From the NCBI GenBank assembly GCA_024138025.1, contig JAMXBD010001214.1, forward strand, positions 248,001-312,000: a stretch of 64,000 nucleotides of DNA, given 5' to 3'. Positions 1 through 9,960 of the stretch are shown here, piece by piece. Under the pieces are notes generated by a model. It searched no databases. It was not told where the DNA came from and saw nothing but the letters and a program-made list of their open reading frames with translations. Source of the stretch: Combretum micranthum (lineage: Eukaryota > Streptophyta > Magnoliopsida > Myrtales > Combretaceae). Each line of letters begins with the position of its first letter. Positions within the stretch are counted from its first letter, which is position 1. The translations under genes and the position numbers were made by a program.

Positions 1-531
1 CATCAACACATTTCCAAAAATCATACTATCCTTGTTTCTCCAAATTTGATCAAGAATCCGCGAGGCAATATCAACCTTTTTGTTCTTCAACATGGCAAAT
101 ATAATTTGCGCATGTTCAATGGACATGGAAGTTGAGCTTCCCTTTCTTGGACAAATGCACTCAATAATAATTTTGTGCAAAATCCGTGGAAGAAGTTCAA
201 AATCCATTACCATTGCTTCTTTGCCATAATCCATTTCTAACCCTCCATTTACAGCAGCAAAAAGATTATTTCTTGATAAACTAACAATCTCTAAATCATC
301 ATTCACTTCTTCCATATCAAAACAGTGAACAATGTCTTGTTTAGAGATAGAGAAGTTTTGCTTATTCACTTTGGAATTTAACACGTTGTCACTTGAAACA
401 CTTAAATTTTCATAGAAATCTTTAATGCATTCTCTATATACTACCATTTGGACAGAATATAGATTCACACATCCTATTTTCCTTAAAAGCTCTGTCATAT
501 AAAATCCATTGTTGTCGAAGAAATTAAAATC
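1..531 (-). pseudogene. 3' part (incomplete) of the extra ORF of the Sirevirus-like element; putative plant transposon domain
   Basis: Read on the minus strand, this stretch is open from 531 to the window edge with no stop codon. It continues the ORF that starts at 6697 and is interrupted by the gypsy element at 532-6269. If one copy of the 5-bp target duplication AAATC is dropped, the frame runs straight across the insertion point. The protein shows the pattern of the 'putative plant transposon protein' family (Pfam Transposase_32 type): a segment with DFYENL, then ELLPRILHKIIIECICPRKG, then a helical stretch about gene or locus size ending in RILDQIWRNK. The function of this domain is not established. 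It lies 3' of pol, where Sireviruses carry an env-like extra ORF. I see no signal peptide or membrane segment in the part present. Family assignment rests on pattern memory, so moderate. Confidence 0.6.
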
Positions 532-1095
532 TGCAATCAGGAAAGGACAAAATAATATAGGATAGGGATTATACTAGCTGAATGCAGCTAGGCTCGAATA
601 CGAGCAATGTAATAGCAAAAGTATTTTTGTATTTTTCTGATAATTCCTGGATTACATACTAGCTGTATTAATAGGAACAAAAGAAATACTACCCATGTGC
701 TAGAGAATCAATCACGTGGTTTGTTATGCCACATAATCAATTCTGTTACAACAGAATTTTAATTTGTAATACTAAGACTATTTAAACTAAATATTAAGAC
801 TAAAATTATTATATTGGGTTCGGCTGGACCCACTATTGGGTTTGTTCTGATTCTCGGTTTTCCTTTTCCTTTTACTCGGGTCGGATTAGTACTATCCATA
901 CCGCATGCCAAAAGAACTCTGACAACAGCTAACTCATTACTCTCTTACTTACTTTACTTTCACTTTACTCTTTCCCACGAACCAATTTCCACCGAACCCT
1001 CACTACAAACCCTAATCCTTCCCTGATCGCCTTCCTTTTCCCCATGATCCTTCCTTTTGTCCCTCGATATAGCGTTCTCATCCTTCCACATAGCA
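532..1095 (-). repeat. 3' LTR of the young gypsy element
   Basis: 564-bp LTR, the left copy. It is bounded by TGCAATCAGG and ACATAGCA on the plus strand and preceded by the duplication AAATC. The polypurine tract of the minus strand (reads AAGTGGTAGGGA) abuts it at about 1096-1109. The pol reading frame runs through the tract and about 44 codons into this LTR before stopping at 960. Confidence 0.95.
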
Positions 1096-1523
1096 TTCCC
1101 TACCACTTGAAGACCCCTTGTCCACAAGGGGAGATCTGGATAACGCGCGATCATGTCTGTGTATGATTCCCAAGTGGCTTCGGATGGATCGCAGCCCTTC
1201 CATGAGATAAGTATACGTGTCTCAGCTTTGTTTCCATGCTTTACCATTTTCCTTGCTAGTATTATATCAGGAACTAACTCATCTGTGTGCTGCATGTTGC
1301 CAGGAAGTTGTTGTGAAACGTCAGATCTGGGTCCATGATAGCGTTTGAGCTGCGATACATGGAACGTGGAGTGGATCGTAGCGTCGTTGGGCAGATCTAA
1401 CTGGTAAGCCACTGAGCCTATCTTCTTTATGATTCTGTATGGTCCATAGAACTTAGGCAGTAGCTTGTGTATCCTAGATGGTTTGAGGGATGTCTGTCGA
1501 TAGGGTTGTAACTTGAGCAACAC
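960..1523 (-). pseudogene. pol C-terminus of the young gypsy element: integrase tail and chromodomain
   Basis: 187 codons. The frame opens inside the integrase C-terminal domain (GPYRIIKKIGSVAYQLDLP, then FHVSQLKRYHG), the usual GPY/F-type module. A chromodomain-like segment follows with ISWKGCDPSEATWESY, typical of chromovirus integrases and thought to steer insertion to particular chromatin. The last ~44 residues are encoded by the 3' LTR. It is cut from the upstream integrase frame by a small frameshift near 1523-1530, inside the conserved FQPGD-type stretch, so this is the tail of one pol gene, not a gene of its own. Confidence 0.85.
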
Positions 1524-2926
1524 TAGATCCCCAGGTTGGAACTGTCGTCAGAACGCTTCTTATCTTCGTTTTGTTTCATACGGTTCTGCGCGCGCTTGAG
1601 ATAGAACTTGAGCAATCTTAAGCGGTCTTCACGCAAAGTGAGTGTAGTATCTACCACAGCGTTTCTGGAGTCCCCAGGTACATAAGGGATATGTAATGGA
1701 GGGGGATATCCATATAGGGCTTCGAATGGAGTAGTCTTAGTGCTGCAGTGGTAGTTGGTGTTATACCACCACTCAGCTAATGATAGGCACTTACTCCAAC
1801 ATTTAGGTTGGTCCCCTGTAACACATCTTAGGTAGCATTCCACACATTTGTTCACGACCTCTGATTGCCCATCAGTTTGTGGGTGATAGGCCGTGGACAT
1901 GTTGAATTCGACTGATTGTAGTCGAAAGAACTCCTTCCAGAACGAACTCACAAAAATAGGGTCCCTATCACAGATGATAGATTCAGGCATACCATGCAAT
2001 TTGAAAACATTGTCCATATAGGCTTGAGCTACCATGGCTGCATTATATGGATGTGATAATGCAATAAAATGGCCATATTTGCTAAGCCTATCAACGACAA
2101 CTAGAATTACCTCTTTCCCATGTGATTTAGGAAGACCTTCAATGAAGTCCATGCTAATACTCTGCCAGCATTCATCAGGAATGCTCAATGGTGAGAGTAG
2201 CCCTGGAGTTGCCACATTCTCAAATTTGAATTTTTGACAGACTTCACAGTCCCGAACCCACTGTCTGACTTCCCTTTCCATCTTAGGCCAATAGAATACT
2301 AAGGATAGCCTTTTGTAGGTAGCTTGGACACCTGAGTGTCCTCCCAAAGGACCCCCATGATAAAGCTGGAGAAGTTGATTCCTTAAATCAGCTGCTGGAC
2401 CTACGACAATTTTGCCCCTTCTTCGTAAGATGCCCCAATCATAAGTGAATTGTCCCACTAGTTCACCTTTTTGGAGTTGTGTGATGAGTTCTTCATAACC
2501 TCCCTTTAGAGTCCAGCTGGCCTTGATTCTTTCTAAGACATCAGGAAGAGTGACATGAACTTGGAGATGATTCAGTTGAGTATTATCCCTTCGAGAAAGT
2601 GAGTCAGCCGCCCTATTTAAGTTTCCAGACTTATACTCGATTTCATAATCAAGCCCAAGTAGTTTGGTCAACCACTTTTGCTGACTAGGAGTGACAAGTC
2701 TTTGTTCAAGTAAATACTTCAAGCTCTGGTGGTCAGTCTTGATCACAAATCGTCTCCCTAACAAGTAGTGACGCCATTTGTCGATAGCATACACTAAAGC
2801 CAAAAGTTCTTTCTCATATGTAGACATGCCCCTATGTTTTTGAGCCAACGTTTTGCTAATGAAAGCAATAGGATGTTTATCCTGCATTAGAACAGCCCCA
2901 ATTCCTTCTCCACGCATCTGTTTCAA
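1523..2926 (-). pseudogene. pol middle part: RNase H and integrase core of the young gypsy element
   Basis: 467 codons. The N-terminal ~120 residues are RNase H (IAFISKTL, YEKELLALVYAIDKWRHYL, FVIKTDHQSLKYLL). The integrase zinc-binding region follows (HxxxGGHSG, CEVCQKFK). The integrase core has the catalytic triad visible as D in SMDFIEG, D in CDRDPIF and E in GQSEVVN. The frame overlaps the RT frame at 2877-2926 in a different phase, which marks a frameshift inside the start of RNase H, where both frames encode parts of one conserved block. Apart from that this is the best-preserved stretch of the element. Confidence 0.9.
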
Positions 2927-4422
2927 TTACAAATCGCTTACTATAGTCTGGTAATCTCAGCACTGGAGATTGTACCAACATTTCCTTGAGTTTATCAAAG
3001 GAATTTTGAGCCTCTTCTCCCCATCTAAATTGGCCTTTCTTCAAAAGTTGAGTGAGTGGTTGGAAATATTTCCAAACCCATGGATAAACCTTCTGTAATA
3101 GCCTGCTAAGCCAAGGAACCCACGTAACTGGCGTAAGTTTCTTGGAATAGGCCACTGGGCTACTGCCTCTATCTTTGTGGGTCAGTAGCAACCCTTCACC
3201 TGTAATAACATGCCCCAAATAGTCAATTCTTTGAACACAAAAGACACACTTGCTTTGCTTAAGGTACAAGTGTTCCTTCTTTAAAGTCTCAAAAACAATT
3301 CTGAGATGATCCATATGCTGGGTCATAGAAGGGCTGTAAATGAGAATATCATCAAAGAAAACTAGGACAAATTTCCTCAAGTAGGGTCTAAAAACTGTAT
3401 TCATTAGTCCTTGGAAGGTAGATGGGGCATTTGTTAAACCAAATGGCATAACAAGAAACTCATAATGCCCCTCATGTGTGCGAAACGCAGTTTTGTAGAT
3501 GTCTTGTGATTGCATTAAAACTTGGTGATAACCAGATCGTAAGTCTAGCTTACTGAAAAATCTTGCTCCATGGAGTTCATCAAACAGATCCTCAATTATT
3601 GGAATGGGAAATCTATCCTTCACTGTTTGTTTGTTGAGCTCCTGTAGTCAAACACATCCTCCAAGAGTTGTCCTTCTTCTTGACCAAGACAACTGGAGAT
3701 GCATATGGGCTGTGGCTAGGGCGTATCACCCCACTATTGAGCATCTCCTTAATCATACCTTCTAGGACTGTTTTCTGGATTGTGGAGTACCTATAAGGTC
3801 TCAGATTAACTGGTTCTGCTCCTTCAACCAAGTGTATTCGATGATTGCAAGGTCTGTCCAAAGGAAGTGTCAATGGCTCCTCGAATAACTCGTGGAACTC
3901 CTCCAGCATATCTATGACTTCCGGAGGTAGTGGTTGAGCAGGGGAGTTATCCTGGTCCACCAGGTTGGTGATCATCCAACATTGTATCTCAGTGTCCTTA
4001 GTAGCAGTATGCAGTAAGGTATTCAGGGCAGCTCCTGAAATAAGCCTTACTCTATCCTGTTCGCCCTTTAGGGAACAAGGATGTCCTTTCCACATAAAGG
4101 ACATACTTAGAGCCTTGAAATCCCAAGTCACCTTGCCCAGTGAAACTAACCAAGGCATTCCCAAAATTAACTCACATGAATTCAGTGGAATGACATAGAA
4201 GTCTGAACTGAACGTAGTACCTTGCATTTCCCACTGAAATTCACGGACTATTTGGGTACTTTTTAGCCTAGTACCATCCGCTAGTATAACGGATACTGAA
4301 GAGAGAGTTGGTTGGATACAACTCAATTTCTGAGCTACTTTGATGTCCATAAAATTGGATGAGCTCCCTGTATCAATCAAAATGTTCAACACAGCAGTCT
4401 CGTGTCTTCCCTTCACACGCAT
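2877..4422 (-). pseudogene. protease and reverse transcriptase of the young gypsy element, frameshifted
   Basis: Two frames, 4422-3613 and 3623-2877. The first has the aspartic protease with DTGSS at about residue 18 and the start of RT (RPYRYS, GVIRPSHSPYASPVVLVKKK, WRMC). Just after WRMC a one-base loss near 3650 shifts the frame. The second carries RT (FSKLDLRSGYHQV, MPFGLTNAPSTFQ) and the active site VFFDDILIYS, an F-F-D-D form common in this clade. A further stretch near 3050-3190 has lost the expected connection sequence through indels. The 4422 frame is also out of phase with the upstream zinc knuckle frame. Confidence 0.88.
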
Positions 4423-5690
4423 ACATTGTTCTGTACTTCCCCTTCTCCACTTATTGAGTTGAGTTGCAATTGGGATAGGTCAATCCCTAACTCATTAACA
4501 CACTCATTGGTTCCTTCTTCGGATGCAAACCCTTCCTCTGGTTCAACTACTAGGAGATTCAACCTCTTAGTCTTACAGCGGTGACCAGGGCCAAATGCCT
4601 CATCACACCAGAAACAAATTTTCTTCCTACGTTTCTCTTCGAGTTGTTCAGGGGTCATTTTCTTAGTAGTTCTATTAGGCTGGTTATAGTTGGTTTTAGG
4701 AATGAAAGGTGGTCTCGTGTTTGGGATCTATGTATTAGGGTTGTGGGAAGTGTTTAGGATGAATGGCTTATTGGAAGGACTGGCAGTACTAGTACTGGAT
4801 GGTGAAGAATGATAACGATATTGTGGGTTAAATGGTGTGGCTTGGCCTTTGAATGATTTAAGGTTCTGTTTGGATGATGAGAGGGTGGCTTCCTGTAATT
4901 TGGCAAGTGTATAAGCTTGTGTGAGTGACTTTGGTTGAAACATTCGAATGGGATACTGAATCTCTGGTTTTAAGCCACTAAGGTAGCAACTGACAAGATG
5001 TATTTCTGGTAGTTGGACAAGGGTGGACAGGTACATGAACTCGTCATTATAATCCTGAAGAGACCCAACTTGTTGGAGCTCTTTTAATTCAGACATAGGA
5101 TCCTCGAATCCTTTGTCATTAAACCTTGTATTCAGAGTTTTGGTAAATTCTTCCCAAGTTAAAGGTGTGGTCTCTGTTCTAGCCTTAAGGAAGGAGTTAT
5201 ACCACTCATAAGGTTTATCATCCAGATGCATAGCAGCAATTTTGACTTTAAGGTCATCTGGTGTCTCATCTAATGTAAAGAACTGCTCAGCTCGAGAAAC
5301 CCAATTCCTAAATCCTTCTCCATTAAATACTGGAAATTCAATTTTGGTGTTCCTAGTTGGTACCTGATAACCTGACGTAGTTCCAATGGAATTATCAGAT
5401 TTCTGAGTGGACTCAGATATGGATTTGCTGATGCCTCCAGTCATTTCCTTAGCTGATGACAGGTCTGCATTTTTCTCCTTGCTTAAATGCTGTGTGAATG
5501 ATTCAAGAGTTTGATTCTGTTTTTCAATCATCTTTTGTTGATTTTGTAGGGCTTCTGAAAACATTTTTACCCACTCATCTTGGCGAGCAGCTTGGTCTTT
5601 GATAGCAGCTTCTTGGCGGTCAATCTGCTCCTTGAATATGGCCTTCATGGCGTCCTCCATTCGCTTGGATTCTCTGGTCTCCATCGTCAC
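4413..5690 (-). pseudogene. gag of the young gypsy element, interrupted by one stop
   Basis: The start ATG at 5690 lies one base beyond the primer site. The first 320 codons hold an N-terminal helical, glutamine- and lysine-rich segment (likely coiled coil, residues 1-75). The retrotransposon gag domain follows (FPVFNGEGFRNWVSRAEQFF, AMHLDDKPYEWYNSFL, YNDEFMYLSTLVQLPE). A single stop codon at about 4725-4727 ends this frame. The same frame continues to the zinc knuckle CFWCDEAFGPGHRC and ends at 4413 in front of the protease. Gag packages the element RNA. Only one nonsense change separates it from an open frame. Confidence 0.88.
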
Positions 5691-5703
5691 AGCTCTGATA
5701 CCA
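5691..5703 (-). other. Primer binding site, initiator Met tRNA type
   Basis: The minus strand reads TGGTATCAGAGCT two bases after the end of the 5' LTR (5706). This matches the complement of the 3' end of plant initiator methionine tRNA used by many LTR elements. Confidence 0.85.
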
Positions 5704-5705
5704 AT

Positions 5706-6269
5706 TGCAATCAGGAAAGGACAAAATAATATAGAATAGGGAATTATACTAGCTGAATGCAGCTAGGCTCGAATACGAGCAATGTAATAGCAAAAGTATT
5801 TTTGTATTTTTCTGATAATTCCTGGATTACATACTAGCTGTATTAATAGGAACAAAAGAAATACTACCCATGTGCTAGAGAATCAATCACGTGGTTTGTT
5901 ATGCCACATAATCAATTCTGTTACAACAGAATTTTAATTTGTAATACTAAGACTATTTAAACTAAATATTAAGACTAAAATTATTATATTGGGTTCGGCT
6001 GGACCCACTATTGGTTTGTTCTGATTCTCGGTTTTCCTTTTCCTTTTACTCGGGTCGGATTAGTACTATCCATACCGCATGCCAAAAGAACTCTGACAAC
6101 AGCTAACTCATTACTCTCTTACTTACTTTACTTTCACTTTACTCTTTCCCACGAACCAATTTCCACCGAACCCTCACTACAAACCCTAATCCTTCCCTGA
6201 TCACCTTCCTTTTCCCCATGATCCTTCCTTTTGTCCCTCGATATAGCGTTCTCATCCTTCCACATAGCA
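5706..6269 (-). repeat. 5' LTR of the young gypsy element
   Basis: Right copy of the 564-bp LTR, nearly identical to 532-1095. It is followed by the second AAATC duplication at 6270-6274. Transcription of the element would start here toward the left. An AT-rich TTAAATAG-type stretch near 5950-5970 could serve as a TATA region, not proven. Confidence 0.95.
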
Positions 6270-6697
6270 AAATCGATAAAGCTGCATGCACACACCTCGC
6301 TTCTCTTTCCAGACCCTGTCTTGGCAATGGGTATGATCTCGGCCTCTTTAGAAACTTTGGATTTTGAAGTTCCTTGTCCAAATTCGATCTTCTCTTTTCC
6401 TTTTCTTGATAAAGAAGCTTTCTTTTCTTTATCAGAAGACTTCCTTGAGGATTCTAAGATAGAAGGTTCTTGAACCAAAGGTTCTGAAGGAGTCTCTGGA
6501 GCTTTGTCAGAAGCTCTTGATTTTTTACTAGGGTCTTGAGATATTTTTGAACGTACTTCTCGAGTTGGTGGAGGTGTTGAAGATTGAGAATGAGTGTTTT
6601 CAGAATCTGATGATTCATCATGAATCACCAGTAGAGTATCCGAGGGTTTCGTTTTAAAAGATTTGTGTCTCAACCTTTCTGATTTTTTGGGTGCCAT
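6270..6697 (-). pseudogene. 5' part of the extra 3' ORF of the Sirevirus-like element
   Basis: ATG at 6697 on the minus strand. About 140 codons are native: a charged, serine- and lysine-rich, probably disordered N-terminal region (starts MAPKKSERLRHKS; SSDSENTHSQSSTPPPTREV; SRKGKEKIEFGQGTSKSK). At 6269 the frame enters the gypsy LTR and picks up ~44 LTR-coded residues before stopping at 6134. The native continuation is at 531-1. Low-complexity basic starts of this kind are usual for the plant transposon domain family. The ORF begins 176 bp after the end of the copia pol on the same strand, which fits an extra or env-like ORF. Confidence 0.65.
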
Positions 6698-6873
6698 TGA
6701 AGAAGATGAGAGGGTTTCTTGATTTTGTGTTTGCGTGAAATTGAAAGAAGATGAAGAAAAAAAAAACCTTTGAGAATAAAAGCTCTTATTTAATAAAAAC
6801 TTTATTTTCTGTAAAAAATTTTGAATTAGCCTTTTGTGATTTCAACAAGGAGGAGATAAGTATAAATTCAAAT
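6698..6873 (-). other. Spacer between copia pol and its extra ORF
   Basis: AT-rich, no coding frame. It contains an A/T-rich leader and a CTTCATCTTCTTT-like pyrimidine run (minus-strand reading) before the ATG of the extra ORF. Confidence 0.5.
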
Positions 6874-8345
6874 TCAAAAAGGATTGCAAATTCTAATTTC
6901 ATTTCTTATAAATTCAAAATTTAATTTATCAAGAGGTTTTGTAAATATATCTGCAAATTGCATATTGGAAGGCACAAAATCAACAACAATATTATCGTTA
7001 ACTACATGATCACGGATAAAGTGATGTCGAATTTCAATATGTTTTGACCTTGAATGGTGCACTGGATTTTTTGTTAAATTGATTGCACTTGTGTTATCAC
7101 ATTTAATAGGAATATTTTTATAAAATAAACCATAATCACACAATTGTTGTTTAATCCAGAGTAATTGAGCACAACAATTACCAATAGAAACATATTCTGC
7201 TTCAGCTGTTGATAAGGCAACAGAATTTTGTTTCTTAGAAGACCAAGAAACTAATTTGTCACCTAAAAATTGACAAGTACCAAATGTGCTTTTTCTATCA
7301 ATTTTGCAACCTGCATAGTCCGCATCAGAATATCCCAGTAAATCAAAATTTTGATTTTTAGGATACCAAATGCCTAATTTTGAAGTATTTATCAAGTACT
7401 TGAAAATTCTTTTAACAGCAGTCAAATGTGTTTCTGTTGGTGCACTTTGAAATCTAGCACACAAACATACACTAAATAGAATATCAGGTCTTGATGCAGT
7501 TAAATAGAGTAAAGAACCAATGAGGCTTCTATAAAGTTTCTCATTTACTTCCTTACCATTTGGATCAGAATCTAACCTTGTGGAAGTACTCATAGGAGTT
7601 GCAGCTCCTTTACATCCTTCATATCCAAATTTCTTAAGAATTTGTTTAGTGTATTTTTCTTGATGTATAAAGATTCCTTCTTTGGTTTGTTTAACTTGAA
7701 GTCCAAGGAAGAATGTTAATTCTCCCATCATTGACATCTCAAACTCTGCCTGCATAGACTTAGCAAACTCTTGACAATATTTTCATTAGTAGAACCAAAT
7801 ATAATATCATCCACATATATTTGTACTATTAAAGTATCTTCATCATATGTTTTTAAAATAATGTTGTATCAACAGATCCTCTTTAAAACCTTTAGAAATT
7901 AGAAATAAGGTCAATCTTTCATACCATGCCCTTGGGCTTGTTTTAAACCATATAAAGCTTTATTTAATTTAAAAACATGATCTGGTTTAAAAGGATCTTC
8001 AAAACCAGGGGGTTGTTCTACAAAAACTTCTTCTTTTATATAGCCATTTAAAAAGGCACTTTTTACATCCATTTGATAAACTTTAAAATTTTTAAAACAT
8101 GCATATGCAAGCATCAACCGAATTGCTTCTAATCTAGCTACAGGTGCATATGTTTCATCATAATCTATTCCTTCTTCTTGTGAATATCCTTTAGCTACTA
8201 GCCTTGCTTTGTTTCTAACAACTTTACCATCTTCATCTAGTTTATTTTTGAAAACCCATTTAGTACCAACTATAGATTTTCCTTTAGGTCTTGATACTAA
8301 ATTCCATACATTATTTCTTTGAAATTGGTTTAGTTCATCTTGCAT
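6874..8345 (-). pseudogene. Copia pol C-terminal half: reverse transcriptase and RNase H
   Basis: Two open frames, 8345-7911 and 7755-6874. The first holds the copia RT start ([81 protein letters not shown]). The active site Y-V-D-D-I is encoded near 7807-7821 but lies between the two frames, so a frameshift flanks it on each side. The second holds the end of RT and RNase H (LGYSDADYAGCKIDRKSTFG, WSSKKQNSVALSTAEAEYVS) and the usual copia end (ADIFTKPLDKLNFEFIRNEI). Order and motifs are unmistakable for Ty1/copia. Confidence 0.92.
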
Positions 8346-8476
8346 GGCATTTATCCAATCATTATCTTTTAATGCATCATTAACATTATTAGGTTCTATT
8401 TCAGATAATAAAGCAAAATGATTTTCAAAATCTTGTAAATTTGCTCTTGTCCTAACACCAGATTGTACATCACCAA

Positions 8477-9640
8477 TTATTTGATTAGAAGGATGAGCAG
8501 ATTTATACCTCCAAGCCTTAGAGATTTCTGATTCAGGTACTGTAGGTTCTGAAATACCTTCTGTATTATTACCTTCTGTATGAGTTTCAACAGATGATTT
8601 TTTGACTTTTGTTCTGAACTGGCTCCTTCTTTAGGAATGAGTTCCTTTTCATCATCAGACTCATCATCCTTTATATCTTCAACAAACTTAACATTTATAG
8701 ATTCTTCAACGATTTTTGATATTTTATTAAAAACACGATATGCACGACTATTTAAAGAATATCCTAAAAATATAGCTTCAACAGATCTTTCATCGAATTT
8801 ACCAAGATTGAAAGCATTCTTCTTCACGAAACACTTAGAACCAAAAATATGAAAATAAGATACATTGGGTTTCTTACCTTTAAACAATTCATAAGATGTT
8901 TTTGATGTCATTGGACGAATATAAACACGATTAATAATATAACATGCTGTAGACACCGCTTCTGCCCAAAAATATTCAGCAATACCACTTTCATTTAACA
9001 TAGATCTTGTCATTTCTTGTATAGTTCTATTTTTGCGTTCTACAACTCCATTTTGTTGAGGTGTATATGGAGCTGAGAAATTATGAGATATACCTTGTTC
9101 TTCACAAAAATTTAAAAACTTTGAATTTTGAAATTCAGTTCCATGATCAGTTCTAAGACTAATTATGGAAACTCCTTTTTCGTTTTGAATTTGTTTTGCA
9201 AATTTTTGAAAAGAATCAAAAGTATCGCTCTTATGTTGCAAAAACATAACCCAAGTATATCTTGAATAATCGTCAACAATCACAAGACCATATTTACTTC
9301 CTCCCATACTTAGCACTCTTGTTGGACCAAACAAATCAAGATGTAATAATTCAAGGGGTCGTTTTGTTGAAATTTCCTTTTTACTTTTATGAGATACAGA
9401 AACCATTTTATTTTTTAAGCAAGTATTACACTTCATGTCTTGTTTAACATTTATTTTAGGTAAACCTCTTACTAAGCTCTTTTTAGACAAAATTTCTAAT
9501 TGATTGAAATTAACATGACCTAGTCGTTTATGCCAAGCAAAAATGTTATCATTCATTGATAATAAACAACAATCATCTTTAGTTTCATTAGGTTTTATCA
9601 GATATATATTTTTCTTTCTAAAACCTTCAAACAATTTCAC
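8477..9640 (-). pseudogene. Copia GAG-preintegrase and integrase
   Basis: 387 codons. The zinc-binding region has WHKRLGHVNFNQL and CNTCLKNK. The integrase core has D in LHLDLFGP, D in RTDHGTEF and E in NGVVERKNR, so the catalytic triad is present. The last ~45 residues, after [12 protein letters not shown], are out of frame and end in a false tail, which points to a frameshift near 8620. The start at 9640 is also not native: the frame is cut from the protease by a one-base change near 9660-9690. Confidence 0.9.
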
Positions 9641-9960
9641 ACCATTTTCATCAAAGGCACTACATTTATCTTTTTCAAAAATATCTTATAACCTTTGTCA
9701 CACAATTGACTAATGCTCAAAAGGTTATGTTTTAAGCCTTTCACAAGATAAACATTCTCTATTTTGTAAGAAGACATACCAATACTTCCTGTTGCAATAA
9801 TTTTACCTCTACTGTCATCTCCAAACTTGACATACCCTTTTTCTTCCCAAGTTATACTGTTGAACAATGAAGCATTTCCTATCATGTGTCTGGAACATCC
9901 ACTATCTAGATATCATGTTCCTTTTACTTTTGCTTCATGTTCCTGCAAAATTCAGTAGGA
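9637..9960 (-). pseudogene. Copia protease region with a nonsense codon next to the active site
   Basis: The open frame 9885-9637 carries the region after the active site (YVKFGDDSRGKIIATGSI, LVKGLKHNLLSISQLCDKGY). Just upstream, around 9886-9925, the same frame encodes YLDSGCSRHM, the copia-type aspartic protease active site. The codon for the usually conserved tryptophan before it reads TGA, at about 9915-9917. So the protease is separated from gag by a nonsense change, not by a designed frameshift. Confidence 0.8.

Larger units (their letters stand above)
532..6269 (-). mobile_element. Young Ty3/gypsy chromovirus nested in the copia element
   Basis: Complete element: LTRs 532-1095 and 5706-6269, both 564 bp and both starting TG and ending CA on the plus strand. 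The target duplication AAATC is at 527-531 and 6270-6274. The primer site is on the minus strand at 5691-5703 (TGGTATCAGAGCT). The order on the minus strand is gag, zinc knuckle, protease, RT, RNase H, integrase, chromodomain-like C-terminus. By eye the two LTRs differ by two substitutions (near 561 and 1028 in the left copy) and two one-base homopolymer indels, so the insertion is recent. Despite this the gag-pol frame is broken at five or more points. The host site is the extra ORF of the copia element. Confidence 0.95.

Noticed and set aside
814..1026. ORF in the left gypsy LTR on the plus strand
   Set aside because: Lies wholly within an LTR and antisense to the element; no domain.
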